From positions 1 through 64,000 of the forward strand of contig NZ_JBHSHL010000007.1 of assembly GCF_042652965.1 (NCBI RefSeq): a stretch of DNA of 64,000 nt, in the 5' to 3' direction. The notes below the pieces were generated by a model, which was given only the letters and a program-made list of their open reading frames with translations, searched no databases and was not told the DNA's origin. Position numbers and translations under genes: made by a program. This DNA comes from Filifactor villosus. GTDB taxonomy: Bacteria > Bacillota > Clostridia > Peptostreptococcales > Filifactoraceae. This document shows positions 8,126 to 17,829 of this stretch, one piece after another; position 1 is the stretch's first letter; each line of letters starts with the position of its first letter.

Positions 8126-9484
8126 TTAATGCAGAAATTTTTTGAGAAGAGAAAGCTTCGTCTTGCTGTAAGGCGGCTTGAGCACAAGCTCAGAGGTATG
8201 CAGCACGGTCTTTACAACGGCTTTTTTATGCGAAAACGCTTCCATACTGTACTTCCCATGATAGGATCCCATCCCCGAATGAGATACTCCTCCGAAGGGG
8301 AGATGTTCATTGGCCACATGCAGGATCACATCATTGATCATGGCTCCCCCCGAAGAAATCCTCGCCAAAATGCTTTGAATTTCAGTGTTATCCCTTCCAA
8401 ATACATAAAGGGCCAAAGGCTTCGGATAAGACTGCACTATATTGTAAACTTCTTCCAATGACTTAAAACCGATGAGAGGAAGAACGGGGCCGAAGATCTC
8501 TTCTTCCATCGCAACACCCTCGGCGGAGTTCAAATCCAATAAAGTCGGCTCCACATATCTTCCTTCAATTCGACCTCCGTAGACAATATCTTCCCGATGC
8601 GCCTCGATCATCTTTTCGAGTCTCTTTACATGATGAGTGTTCACGATTCGGGGATAATCAGGCGAAAGTTGTGCATCATCACCATAGAGGACTTTGATCT
8701 CACGAATCATCTCCTTGATCAAACGCTGTTTTAACGGTTCATACACAAGGCAGTAATCAGGAGCGATACAAGTTTGTCCCGCATTGAGAAGTCTGCCCCA
8801 AACAATCCTTTTCGCCGCCAGTTTGACCTGTGCATCTTCCAACACGATGGCGGGACTTTTTCCTCCCAATTCAAGAATAACGGGAGTCAGATGTTTTGCC
8901 GCTTTCTCCATAATCAATCGTCCTACCCGTGAACTGCCCGTAAAAAAGATCAAATCGAAATCCTCTTCCAAAAGTCTCTTTGTCACATCGACCTCTCCGA
9001 GCACTACTTCAATATAGTCCGGTTCAAAGACGAAACTCAGCATCTCATACATCACTTCACTCACCTTGGGAGTTTGCTCCGAAGGTTTGATCACCACGGT
9101 GTTTCCTGCCATCATTGCTCCCACGAGGGGCTCTATCACCGTCAAAAAAGGGTAGTTGAAAGGTCCTATGATCAACACGCACCCGTAAGGTTCGTAGACC
9201 GTGTAAGCACAACTTCCGAAAAGCGTTAAAGGAGTGCGTTCCCTCTTTGGCTTCGCCCATCCGTCCAAATTTTTCAGTGCACTGCGGATGCTTCGTTTGC
9301 TCACCCCGACCTCCGTAATAAAGGCCTCGAATTCGCTTTTTTGCAAGTCTTGATAAAAGGCTTCATACAACCTCGGCTCATATAATTCTATCGCCATCAG
9401 AAGCCTGCGCAACTGCCGTTTTCTCCATCGAAGATCCAGAGTTTTTCCCGATAAAAAAAACTCCTTCTGTCTCTTTAAGCTCAT
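8126..9484 (-). CDS. NAD(P)-dependent aldehyde dehydrogenase (class 3 type)
   Basis: The 452-residue product oxidises aldehydes to acids. Visible motifs are the Rossmann segment IIGPFNYPF, substrate/cofactor residues VIKPSEQTPK, FFTGSSRVG, the general base Glu in LELGGKSP, and the catalytic Cys in NAGQTCIAPDY. Length and a basic C-terminal end are typical of the class 3 / fatty aldehyde (YwdH-like) branch. A TATAAT (minus strand, 9521-9526) lies about 35 nt before the start. It is followed after 34 bp by the broken rib gene, with which it may be co-transcribed by accident of the rib deletion. The physiological substrate is unknown. Confidence 0.88.
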   Translation of the reverse strand: MSLKRQKEFFLSGKTLDLRWRKRQLRRLLMAIELYEPRLYEAFYQDLQKSEFEAFITEVGVSKRSIRSALKNLDGWAKPKRERTPLTLFGSCAYTVYEPYGCVLIIGPFNYPFLTVIEPLVGAMMAGNTVVIKPSEQTPKVSEVMYEMLSFVFEPDYIEVVLGEVDVTKRLLEEDFDLIFFTGSSRVGRLIMEKAAKHLTPVILELGGKSPAIVLEDAQVKLAAKRIVWGRLLNAGQTCIAPDYCLVYEPLKQRLIKEMIREIKVLYGDDAQLSPDYPRIVNTHHVKRLEKMIEAHREDIVYGGRIEGRYVEPTLLDLNSAEGVAMEEEIFGPVLPLIGFKSLEEVYNIVQSYPKPLALYVFGRDNTEIQSILARISSGGAMINDVILHVANEHLPFGGVSHSGMGSYHGKYSMEAFSHKKAVVKTVLHTSELVLKPPYSKTKLSLLKKFLH

Positions 9485-9749
9485 CCCTTATCCCTCCGTT
9501 TCATCCAAGAGCATTTCCTGATTATACCGTTCTCTGCCGCAATATGTTTACGATTGATATCCCTTACATCCGCTAAGTCATTGTCCCTCTTCTATCTTAA
9601 AGCTATGATGGAGCGATCGATATGTCGTCCTGTCATCCGATTTATATCTCCTCCGCCTCTATTGTCTACACCCTCGACAATTCATACTGTTACCCGTTTT
9701 GAATTATCGAGATCAACAACTCAAATAAATAGAAGTATAAAATTCCGTA

Positions 9750-9864
9750 ATACTATTCTCCAATAGAAGTATGGATATATCCGTTTTTTTCAACCTGCGA
9801 AAAACCTCTTCATCTTCTATGGTCACAGATTGTTTATATCCACAACTCAAAGGAAGAATAGTAT
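9750..9864 (+). repeat. Family A MITE-like element, copy A3
   Basis: Canonical copy: TACTATTCTCCAATAGAAG at the left, AGAATAGTA at the right, flanked on both sides by TAA, a 3-bp target duplication. Confidence 0.9.
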
Positions 9865-9913
9865 AAGATACAGATACCTGTCATCAGTCTATCACAAGAT
9901 AAGACGAAAGAGC

Positions 9914-9956
9914 AAATAAAAGGCGGAGGTTTCCAAAAGGAATTCCCCCGCCTTTA
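9914..9956 (-). terminator. Rho-independent terminator-like hairpin
   Basis: Minus strand: AAAGGCGGGGG pairs with CCTCCGCCTTTT, followed by ATTTG. It is the first terminator downstream of the AGCS gene, about 390 nt after its stop, with repeats C3 and B2 in between. Confidence 0.6.
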
Positions 9957-10108
9957 CGACCCCACTTCCTGATAAAACCACAGGATATCGTCTGAACAAA
10001 ACTTGCTTCCTGCCCCCTTCCTGCGATCCTCAGGCCGTGCCGACAAAGATATAATACTGTTATCTAAGGAAACAGTGCACAAAGGCAAGCTTCTGATTTT
10101 CCTCCGGT

Positions 10109-10209
10109 TTTATAAAGCATAGAAGTTTGTTATATCAATATTTTCAAGAATTTTATCCTTCGTATGAAATTGGTTTTATGCCGTTTTTTCGAATTATGCG
10201 TTATCTCCC
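10109..10209 (-). repeat. Family C intergenic repeat, copy C3 (partial)
   Basis: Reverse orientation: TATATCAATATTTTCAAGAA and CCTTCGTATGAAATTGGTTT match the C body; one end is missing. Confidence 0.65.
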
Positions 10210-10315
10210 TAATTAAAATGTCAGGTTGGATGCTTTGAATACTCTCATTATCCAAGCTGTTTTTCGGCAACGGTAAGTCTGTATGCCCTACATTTCAAAC
10301 AGAGAACGGTATAAT
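10210..10315 (-). repeat. Family B MITE-like element, copy B2
   Basis: Contains AAAATGTCAGG, GCTTTGAATAC, TTTTTCGGCAACGG and CATTTCAAACAGAGAACGGTAT, in the same order as B7 at 50.5 kb. Confidence 0.65.
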
Positions 10316-10343
10316 ACTGTTCGCGATATCCATTCCGAGACGA

Positions 10344-11765
10344 TTACTTCTTCCAGCAACCGATCTTATCTTCCAGACCTTTCAAGGTCTTGAGGTTGGA
10401 AATATGAAACTCCGGCTCTTTGCCCGACTTTAATTGGGAGAAATAATCCTGATACGCTTCTATCGCAATTTTGCCCAGCTTAATCAGTACGACGAGGTTA
10501 ATGGTCGCCATAATTCCCATAAAGATATCTCCGGTATCCCAAACGATGGAGAAATCTGCAACACAACCCACAAAAACCATACCCAATACAAGAACTCTAT
10601 AGAAGTTCAATGCCGTTTTTCCCCAGCCCAAATGCTGGATGTTGTTTTCTCCGTAGTAATAGTTTCCGATTACAGAAGAGAATGCAAACATCAACACACA
10701 GAATGTAAGGAAGGTGTGTGCCCACGGGCCTACCTCATGTGCCAATGCGGTCTGCGTGATGGCAATTCCTTTTAAGTTCGGATCCATGTATACTTCCTGC
10801 CCCGCCAAAATAATAATAAACGCCGTTGCCGAGCAAACGAGAATGGTATCCATATATACACCGAGAGCCTGAATCAAACCTTGTTTTGCAGGGTGGGTAA
10901 CATCCGCGGTCGAAGACGCGTTCGGTACTGCTCCCATTCCAGCCTCATTGGAGAAAAGGCCTCGACGAACTCCGTTCAAAATAGCGGCCCCCAAAGTTCC
11001 TCCCGCTACCGCCTGCAGGCTGAACGCCGATCGGAAGATGATAGCAAACATCGAAGGAACCAGGGTAATATTCTTAAAGATGATGAGAAGGGCAAGCCCC
11101 ATATAGGCAATCGCCATAAACGGTACGAGCAGGGATGTGACATCGGCAATCCTTCTTACTCCTCCGAAGATAACAAGGGCTACAACCACAATCAAAACCG
11201 CCCCTACAACATACTCTTTGACTCCATAAGAATTTGAAAACGCAGAGGCGATGGTGTTCGCCTGAATAGAGTTAAACATGAATCCGTATACAACGGAAAT
11301 AACGATGGAGAAAACGATACCCAACTTAGGCAGCCCCAATGCATGGGTCATATAGTAGGCGGGACCTCCCCGAAAAGTTCCATCCGAATTTTTCTCCTTA
11401 AAAATCTGTCCGAGAGTATTCTCCACAAAAGAAGATGCCCCTCCTATCAAAGCAATGACCCACATCCAGAACACGGCACCCGGTCCTCCGGCAGCAATGG
11501 CTCCGGCAACCCCTACGATGTTTCCCGTACCGATATGAGACGCCGCGGAGATGGTAAACGCCTTGAACGGCGAAATCCCCTTTTCACCATTTTGCTGCTC
11601 TTTTGCAGGTTCGGTCAACAGCTTCAAAACGTGCTTCAGATGTGTAAACTGACCACATTTTAACTGAACGGTGTATAAAACTCCCACAATCAGCAACAGA
11701 GGAATCAGGATCCATGTATATATCGTATCGTTAAAAAAACCCGTCCAACTCGCAAATTTTTCCAT
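10344..11765 (-). CDS. Sodium:alanine/glycine/glutamine symporter, AGCS family
   Basis: The 473-residue integral membrane protein has many hydrophobic segments and the family's signatures: HIGTGNIVGVAGAIAAGGPG, then SNEAGMGAVPNASS further on. AGCS proteins import small amino acids with Na+ or H+. It lies 13 bp after the glutaminase gene and under the same sigma-54 operon, so glutamine is a reasonable substrate. This is inference: the family usually carries alanine or glycine, though a B. subtilis member (AlsT/GlnT) handles glutamine. GGAGG precedes the ATG. The likely terminator is displaced about 390 nt downstream by two repeats. Confidence 0.9.
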   Translation of the reverse strand: MEKFASWTGFFNDTIYTWILIPLLLIVGVLYTVQLKCGQFTHLKHVLKLLTEPAKEQQNGEKGISPFKAFTISAASHIGTGNIVGVAGAIAAGGPGAVFWMWVIALIGGASSFVENTLGQIFKEKNSDGTFRGGPAYYMTHALGLPKLGIVFSIVISVVYGFMFNSIQANTIASAFSNSYGVKEYVVGAVLIVVVALVIFGGVRRIADVTSLLVPFMAIAYMGLALLIIFKNITLVPSMFAIIFRSAFSLQAVAGGTLGAAILNGVRRGLFSNEAGMGAVPNASSTADVTHPAKQGLIQALGVYMDTILVCSATAFIIILAGQEVYMDPNLKGIAITQTALAHEVGPWAHTFLTFCVLMFAFSSVIGNYYYGENNIQHLGWGKTALNFYRVLVLGMVFVGCVADFSIVWDTGDIFMGIMATINLVVLIKLGKIAIEAYQDYFSQLKSGKEPEFHISNLKTLKGLEDKIGCWKK

Positions 11766-11777
11766 TCTAAGAACCTC

Positions 11778-12704
11778 CTAAATAAATATGTTTAAATTCA
11801 ATGTCTTCGAAATTTCTTCCAACACTTTAAGACCTCTCACGCTGTTTCCCGAACGATCGAGCCTCGGAGAATAAGTACAGATCCCGCATTTTCCGGGTAC
11901 AATGCCGATGATGGCACCTCCAACTCCACTCTTGGAGGGAAAACCGACCTCCACCAAATACTGTCCGCTCTCCTCATACATTCCGCAGGCTGCCATAAGT
12001 GCCAAGGTGATTTTGACAACCTCCTTGTCCACAAGCTGCTCCTTCCCGTCCAAAGATCTTCCTCCATTTGCCAACACCGCCGCTATATGTGCAAGCTGTT
12101 TGACATTCAGACCGATGGAACAGTTCCTGACATACAACTCCAAGACCTCTTCCGCATCGTTATCGATGATCCCGATGCTCTTTAGATAGTAGCTGATGGA
12201 TCGATTGATATCCGTCGTCTCCATCTCGGAGAGGAAGATGTGTTCCAAAAAACGTACATCTTCACTATTGCTCAAACTCCCGATCTTCTCAATTACCCGG
12301 TCGAATTTCTCCTGTGTCGAAGATCCCCGGATAAGAGAGCAGGTACTGATGGCTCCGGCATTGATCAAAGGATTTGCCGCCTTGTCGCTGATGGGGCGAA
12401 TGGAGTTGAACTTGTATTCCGTCGGCTCCATGCCCACCTTGGAAAAGACCTCCTCTCTTCCCACGTCTTCCAAGGCCATGATCAGGTCGATGACCTTCGA
12501 TATACTCTGGATCGAAAAAACAATCTCATCATCCCCCTTGACAATGATCTCTCCATCCACATCGACAAGCGCAATTCCAAAATTGTCGGGTTCCACATTG
12601 GCAAGCTCCGGAATATAGTCCGCGAGTTTTCCCACATCTTTATACGCCTCGCTGTTCCTGATTGCCTGCTCCAACACCCGCTCTACTTCCACTCTGTTTT
12701 TCAT
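11778..12704 (-). CDS. glsA: Glutaminase
   Basis: Hydrolyses glutamine to glutamate and ammonia. The 308-residue product has the serine-dependent beta-lactamase-like fold: SIQSISKVIDL holds the S-x-x-K pair, PLINAGAIST and the C-terminal SKSGVGGAIIGIVPGK are family motifs. Full length. Its start codon overlaps the stop of the preceding activator gene by 4 nt (ATGA), so the two are translationally coupled. Together with the AGCS symporter it forms a glutamine uptake-and-deamidation unit driven by sigma-54. Confidence 0.93.
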   Translation of the reverse strand: MKNRVEVERVLEQAIRNSEAYKDVGKLADYIPELANVEPDNFGIALVDVDGEIIVKGDDEIVFSIQSISKVIDLIMALEDVGREEVFSKVGMEPTEYKFNSIRPISDKAANPLINAGAISTCSLIRGSSTQEKFDRVIEKIGSLSNSEDVRFLEHIFLSEMETTDINRSISYYLKSIGIIDNDAEEVLELYVRNCSIGLNVKQLAHIAAVLANGGRSLDGKEQLVDKEVVKITLALMAACGMYEESGQYLVEVGFPSKSGVGGAIIGIVPGKCGICTYSPRLDRSGNSVRGLKVLEEISKTLNLNIFI

Positions 12705-14764
12705 AGTTCCTTCCCCACTGTTTCTTTTACTTTTGTTATCAGTTCGTTTTCCTCGATATCAAAGAAAAACTCCTCCTTCAAGAGCAACTCTCTTCCAAGA
12801 GCTGTAACCTCACTCCCGCTCCTTCCGTTCCTGATTCGTACCAGCTCCCTGTCGTTCAGCTCTCCCAAAATCGACCTGATCTCCACTTCCGAGATCTTAA
12901 AGTAAATGTCCGAGAACAACTTCTCAAGGGTACGCCTTCCCGAAGGGATACCGACCTGTTCCAGTGCGCACATCAGGGCCAGAACAAGATACTTCAGCTG
13001 TTCTTCATCAAAATACTCCCTCCTGTGAAGATATTGAGGCAGGGAGTGAAACCCCACTTCCCTCACAGTCATTACCTCAATGTAACTGAACATATTCTTG
13101 AGTTCCCTGATGTTTCCGTCCCAACTGTAGTTCTCACAAAAAATGCGAAATCCCTTGCAGAACTTTCTTTCGATATTTTGATCATCCATCCAGTAGCGTA
13201 AGATCACAGGGATGTCCTCGACTCTCTCCTCCAAAGAGGGCAAATGGAGTTCAAACACATTGAGGCGATACAGAAGATCACGGCGAAACTTCGATTCTTT
13301 GACCATCTGAAGGATGTCCCTGTTCGTCGCAGCCAAAACTCTGGTGTTGATCCGAATGAGTTTATCTCCCCCAACTCTCATAATGCTCTGCTCCTCGAGC
13401 GCTCTTAGAAGCCTGGGTTGCAACTCCATCGGAAGGTCTCCGATCTCATCGAGAAAAATGGTCCCTCCACTGGCGCGCTCCAATAAGCCGATCTTCCCTC
13501 CTTTCTTTGCTCCCGTAAAAGCTCCTTCTTCATAACCGAACAACTCCGATTCCAGAAGAGTCTTGGACAAGGTCGAGCAATTGACTGCGATAAACGCCTC
13601 CTTCCTTCTTCGAGAGGCATTGTGGATCGCTCCGGCGAAAAGTTCTTTGCCCGTCCCTGTATCTCCGAGTATCAAAACCGGCTCATCCGTCAAGGAAAAT
13701 TTGAGAGCCATACGCTTGGTTCTACGAATTACCTGCGATTGCCCAAGGATACTCTCAAAGCAATACTTCGAAAAGTAACCGCTCTTTACGATCTTATTGG
13801 ACTTGTTGAACAACTCGACCACATCAAAGTAAGGTTTGAGCAAAACCATTTTTCCATAGTTATCCTCCTTATGATGGATGGTTCTGACACTGACGAAACA
13901 GTCCGTCCCGTTGACACTTACCAACTCTTCACGGACCTGCTCCTTGTCCGCCAGATTCATGAACTTTTCTTCAAGACGAAAGACCTCATAGAAATTGTGG
14001 TGTAGAAGCTTTTTCTTGCTTACTCCTATCAGTTTGCAAAACGCATTGTTACAGGTATTGATATCAAAATTTTTGTCTAAAATAAGTACTCCGGAGTCAA
14101 AGTCATCCAGAACATAATCCAACTGTACCTCCGATACAAACTTGGATTTTATGGAATAATTGATCCCATACCAACAGGTGGGTACCCGATTCATCATCTC
14201 CCATATAATCGACTGTGCCGTCTTCTCCTCAATGTTTAGGATGTAGATGATATCGAGAACGTTGGATATGTCCAAAAGTCTATGTCCCGTAACAATCGCC
14301 CTGCCGCGAATATCCGCGGCAAACTCAAAGACATCCGGTGCAATGTGAATGACGTAGGTATATTCCTGCTTACTCAGCACCTTCCCGGGAAAATACGGTT
14401 CCATAAAGATGTCCGTCTTTCCCAACTGGTAGATCAGAGCCATGGTTTCATTTGCCATAAATTCATTGATATTCACCACCAACACGTCACTGTCCGGTTC
14501 GATCCGATTGATCTCCTTTAGTGCCGCCCTGCTTATCGTCCTCTTCATCATCAACTGCGGTACATCACACTTGATCTTTCCGATCAGAAGGTTGATGATC
14601 TCGGGATCCGTATAGAGGATGAGGTCTGTATGATAGATGGGCGGAATCGGCTCCATCTCAAGGTTCCTATAATCTACAGCAATATCCTTGAAGATGGAAC
14701 GAAGCTGGCGTTTATAAAACTGCGAAGAGTCCTCATCAATGGAAAGAATGGTAATTTGTCTCAT
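12701..14764 (-). CDS. Sigma-54-dependent enhancer-binding activator with PAS domain
   Basis: The 687-residue regulator has an N-terminal domain I do not recognise (about 1-205) and a PAS-like segment (about 220-310, DDFDSGVLILDKNF). It then has an AAA+ core: Walker A GDTGTGKE, GAFTGA (the loop contacting sigma-54), Walker B GGTIFLDEIGDLP. The C-terminus does not show the usual Fis-type helix-turn-helix. Instead it has a winged-helix-like stretch (ISEVEIRSILGELNDRELV). It activates RNA polymerase-sigma-54 by ATP hydrolysis. Being first in the operon with glutaminase and an amino-acid symporter, and having a sigma-54 promoter just ahead of it, it probably activates itself and the two downstream genes in response to an amino-acid signal. 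GGAGGAG ribosome binding site. Confidence 0.9.
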   Translation of the reverse strand: MRQITILSIDEDSSQFYKRQLRSIFKDIAVDYRNLEMEPIPPIYHTDLILYTDPEIINLLIGKIKCDVPQLMMKRTISRAALKEINRIEPDSDVLVVNINEFMANETMALIYQLGKTDIFMEPYFPGKVLSKQEYTYVIHIAPDVFEFAADIRGRAIVTGHRLLDISNVLDIIYILNIEEKTAQSIIWEMMNRVPTCWYGINYSIKSKFVSEVQLDYVLDDFDSGVLILDKNFDINTCNNAFCKLIGVSKKKLLHHNFYEVFRLEEKFMNLADKEQVREELVSVNGTDCFVSVRTIHHKEDNYGKMVLLKPYFDVVELFNKSNKIVKSGYFSKYCFESILGQSQVIRRTKRMALKFSLTDEPVLILGDTGTGKELFAGAIHNASRRRKEAFIAVNCSTLSKTLLESELFGYEEGAFTGAKKGGKIGLLERASGGTIFLDEIGDLPMELQPRLLRALEEQSIMRVGGDKLIRINTRVLAATNRDILQMVKESKFRRDLLYRLNVFELHLPSLEERVEDIPVILRYWMDDQNIERKFCKGFRIFCENYSWDGNIRELKNMFSYIEVMTVREVGFHSLPQYLHRREYFDEEQLKYLVLALMCALEQVGIPSGRRTLEKLFSDIYFKISEVEIRSILGELNDRELVRIRNGRSGSEVTALGRELLLKEEFFFDIEENELITKVKETVGKEL

Positions 14765-14799
14765 CTCTACTCCTCCTTTTCCTTGACACTTATACTATA

Positions 14800-14815
14800 T
14801 GCAAGTTCTGTGCCA
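14800..14815 (-). promoter_or_regulatory. Sigma-54 (-24/-12) promoter
   Basis: The minus strand reads TGGCACAGAACTTGCA, an essentially perfect match to the TGGCAC-N5-TTGCA consensus. It lies 36 nt before the activator's ATG. A direct-repeat-like AAACTTAAGATAAACTT lies just upstream (14824-14840) and could be an activator site; that is speculative. Confidence 0.88.
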
Positions 14816-14840
14816 AGTTCGTTAAACTTAAGATAAACTT

Positions 14841-15290
14841 TTAAAGCCGGCTGTTTTCATGCTTACAAACATCCTTCTTCTTCTGCTGAAAATATCACAA
14901 TGGATTAAACGGGATTCTTCATTTTCTATTTGTATAAGTATCCCATTTATTGACGGAAAATGCAAGGTACTTCTTTATTCACTCGTACCGGATGGATTGC
15001 ATTGTTGATGTCGAAGATTTTGCTCCACACGAGAGAAAGTGAGTTTCATCGCCGCAGAATAGATATCACCGCACTTCTATCAAACTCTGCTATTCATTGA
15101 AACGACAGATATCGGTAATTTTGCCTTTTTAAGAGCTGAAATAATTGATTTTGATGATCGAGATGGATATAAGCATACTTCTATCGAAGAATTTTATAAA
15201 ACTCTCTGTTTTTTAGAACCGGAGCGATAATGTGAAAACCCGATAAAAAATGTCAGGCGAAGAGTGGTATAAGGGAGATATAGTTTGAAC
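14841..15290. other. Intergenic region with decayed repeat pieces
   Basis: No gene seen. At 15165-15200 GGATATAAGCATACTTCTATCG resembles the right half of a family A element, and AAAAATGTCAGGCG (15246-15259) resembles family B. Confidence 0.45.
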
Positions 15291-15323
15291 AAAAAAGCTG
15301 CCGAAAATAAATTTCCGACAGCT
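15291..15323 (-). terminator. Rho-independent terminator of rplM-rpsI
   Basis: Minus strand AGCTGTCGGAAA pairs with TTTTCGGCAGCT and is followed by TTTTTTG, right after the rpsI stop codon. Confidence 0.85.
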
Positions 15324-15337
15324 CTGTGATTGTAATA

Positions 15338-15730
15338 CTAACGTTTGGAGAATTGAGGTGCTCTTCTTGCAGCCTTCAATCCGTATTTCTTTCTTTCTTT
15401 CATTCTCGGATCTCTGGTGAGGAAGCCTGCTTTTTTGAGCAGAGGTCTTAACTCCGCATCCACTTCCAACAGGGCACGTGAAATACCGTGGCGAATCGCT
15501 CCGGCTTGTCCCGTGAAACCTCCACCTTCTACTTTAACGACTACATCATATTTTCCAAGTGTATCCGTGATCGTCAAAGGTCTTGTTACTTCTCTTTTCA
15601 ATGTCTCATATCCGAAATAGTCATCAAGAGTTCTTCCGTTGATGGTTACAACACCCTCTCCCGGAATAAGTCTTACTCTGGCAACCGAACTCTTTCTTCT
15701 TCCTGTTCCAAAATATTGTACTTTAGCCAT
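15338..15730 (-). CDS. rpsI: 30S ribosomal protein S9
   Basis: The 130-residue product begins AKVQYFGTGRRKSSVARV and ends RAAPQFSKR-like with the basic tail (KKYGLKAARRAPQFSKR) that reaches the P-site tRNA. Second gene of the usual L13-S9 pair, 15 bp after rplM, with GGGAGG before the ATG and a terminator after the stop. Confidence 0.97.
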   Translation of the reverse strand: MAKVQYFGTGRRKSSVARVRLIPGEGVVTINGRTLDDYFGYETLKREVTRPLTITDTLGKYDVVVKVEGGGFTGQAGAIRHGISRALLEVDAELRPLLKKAGFLTRDPRMKERKKYGLKAARRAPQFSKR

Positions 15731-15745
15731 GTGTATCCTCCCTTC

Positions 15746-16174
15746 TTATATGTCCATCGGTTTCAATTGTTGTGCTTCGTGCTTGTGTTCCGGTCCTACA
15801 TAGATCTTTAATCTCTTCATCATAGGTGCTCTCAATTTATTTTTGGAAAGCATTCCGTACACTGCATGGCGAACAATCTCTTCCGGTTTCTTCTGTAACA
15901 TATCTTTGAAGGAAACTTCTTTCAATCCACCAAAGTAACCTGTATGATGTCTATACACCTTTTGGCTTGTTTTCTTCCCTGTTAATCTTACTTTTTCGGC
16001 GTTTACTACGACTACATAATCTCCACCGTCAACGTGGGGTGTAAATGTAGGCTTATGTTTTCCTCTTAATAAAATTGCTATTTCTGTGCAGAGTCTTCCC
16101 AATGTTTTTCCTTCTGCATCTACAAGATACCAATTTCTTGTAACCTCAGACGGCTTAGAAATATAAGACTTCAT
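15746..16174 (-). CDS. rplM: 50S ribosomal protein L13
   Basis: Family motifs: NWYLVDAEGKTLGRL, LRGKHKPTFTPHVDGGDYVV, HTGYFGGLKE and AVYGMLSKNKL; 142 residues, normal length. I placed the start at 16174 (MKSYISKP) because the AGGAGG ribosome binding site lies immediately before it; an in-frame ATG at 16189 sits in front of that site and is not used. First gene of the rplM-rpsI operon. Confidence 0.96.
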   Translation of the reverse strand: MKSYISKPSEVTRNWYLVDAEGKTLGRLCTEIAILLRGKHKPTFTPHVDGGDYVVVVNAEKVRLTGKKTSQKVYRHHTGYFGGLKEVSFKDMLQKKPEEIVRHAVYGMLSKNKLRAPMMKRLKIYVGPEHKHEAQQLKPMDI

Positions 16175-16444
16175 TCTTATCCTCCTCAAATATAATTTTC
16201 ATTATGGTTGTGTATGAATAAAGTCCGGGGCTGGTGGACAAATATATTAACACGTACTAATGAATTTTACCACCTGCTGTTTTTTCTGTCAACCGTATAA
16301 ATTGATTTCTTAACAAAAATTTCCGTGTTTATAAGTGTTGCGATCTATTCTCAAGCCTTTGCCCCTTATCCTTGTGCAAACAACATCAGGCAAGGACCTT
16401 CGTTCCTTTGCTTTTCCTACTTGAAGCGTTTTAAGATTTTAGGG

Positions 16445-16590
16445 GGATGGTGCAAAATTCAAAAAGTCAGCATAACATCAACTTTGTACGAAGGATGAGA
16501 TTGTTGAAAATATTGATTTGACAAATTTCTATATTTCATTGACTTGTAACAAAATCAAGAGTTTTCCTTTGTGCAAGATTTCTCTTAAAA
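16445..16590 (+). repeat. Family C intergenic repeat, copy C4
   Basis: Contains GCAAAATTCAAAAAGT, CAACTTTGTACGAAGGATGA, TTGAAAATATTGATTTGACA and a TTTGTGCAAGATTTCTCTTA end. Full length of about 145 bp. I see nothing else in the 16175-16761 gap. Confidence 0.7.
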
Positions 16591-16761
16591 TATTTTTTGT
16601 AATTTGTAGAAAGACCTTCACTTTAACACGTTGATATTCGAACCGTTGTTGAGTGTGTTATCCGTATGTCTGCACCATAACATGAATATAACAACATAAG
16701 GCGAGCCGGAGATACGTCGTTACACCCATTCCGTTCTTCAAACAAACAATACCGTCAATCC

Positions 16762-17511
16762 CTACTCTGCGAAGAGTTTCTCTTCTCCATAATCCACCCT
16801 CTCCAAAAAAAGAGCGTGTGCAGGAGCCGTATGCCCCGCCTTTTTTCTGTCGGGCACATGCAGCAGCTCGTCGATATCGATCTCTTTCCCCTTCCCGATT
16901 TCTACAAGAGTTCCTGCAATGATCCGAACCATATTGTATAAAAATCCGTTTCCGCTTATCCTCAATTCAACTATTCCCTTCCGCTCACTTATCTCACAGT
17001 TGTAGATGGTCCTTACCGTCGTCAATGCGGAAGAGCCTTCACTGCGAAAGGCCTCGAAGTCATGAGTTCCCTCAAATTTTGAAGCGGCAAGCTTCATCGC
17101 CGCAACATTGAGCTTCCTTCCGATAAAGTAAACTCTGCCCTTTTCCATTGGAGATTCCACCGAATTGGTGTTGATGCGGTAACAATAGGTTTTCCTCTTA
17201 GCACAAAATCGTGCATGAAAGTCCTCCCTACACCTGCTGCTCCTCATGATCCTGATATCCCATGGGAGATAGTAGTTCAAAGCATTCTTGAATCTCGGCG
17301 CTTCCAGCTTTGTTTCGATATGAAAGTTGGCAATCTGAGCCAAGGCATGAACCCCGCTGTCGGTCCTTCCGGAACCTATCAGCTCCACGTTTCTTCCCGT
17401 CGTCTTAAAGATCGCCTCTTCGATCTCTTCCTGTATGGAAGGTGCATTTTTCTGCTTCTGCCATCCGGCATAACGTTCTCCCAAGTATTGAATCTCCAAA
17501 ATAATGTTCAT
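16762..17511 (-). CDS. truA: tRNA pseudouridine(38-40) synthase
   Basis: The 249-residue enzyme isomerises uridines 38-40 in tRNA anticodon arms. It shows the catalytic aspartate motif GSGRTDSGVHALAQ, GERYAGWQKQ at the N-terminus, and SGNGFLYNMVRIIAGTL near the end. Full length. It often follows the ECF energising genes and precedes rplM-rpsI in Clostridia; here it keeps only the rplM side, separated by a C repeat. Confidence 0.95.
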   Translation of the reverse strand: MNIILEIQYLGERYAGWQKQKNAPSIQEEIEEAIFKTTGRNVELIGSGRTDSGVHALAQIANFHIETKLEAPRFKNALNYYLPWDIRIMRSSRCREDFHARFCAKRKTYCYRINTNSVESPMEKGRVYFIGRKLNVAAMKLAASKFEGTHDFEAFRSEGSSALTTVRTIYNCEISERKGIVELRISGNGFLYNMVRIIAGTLVEIGKGKEIDIDELLHVPDRKKAGHTAPAHALFLERVDYGEEKLFAE

Positions 17512-17829
17512 AAGTGCCCTCTTAGTATTATAATCTGCTTACATTGTCTGTAAGAAATCCGCATCCACACCGTTTTTCTCTTTGCACGGTTTATACAGGT
17601 GATGTCGTTCGGCTCAATTCCATACTACATTCTTTCTCTTCCATCTGCCAAAACCGTCTTTGATCTCACAATTTTTTTCGGGAAAAGTCTATGTCTGTTC
17701 CTATGATTTCTCCGAATCCCTAATTTGTATTGTAACTTATTTTTTGACTTTTTTCTATTTTTTCTTTCTCTGATCCAATTGATAAATCCTCTCCTTTATG
17801 CTATAACCTATTTATTGATTTCAACTTTG

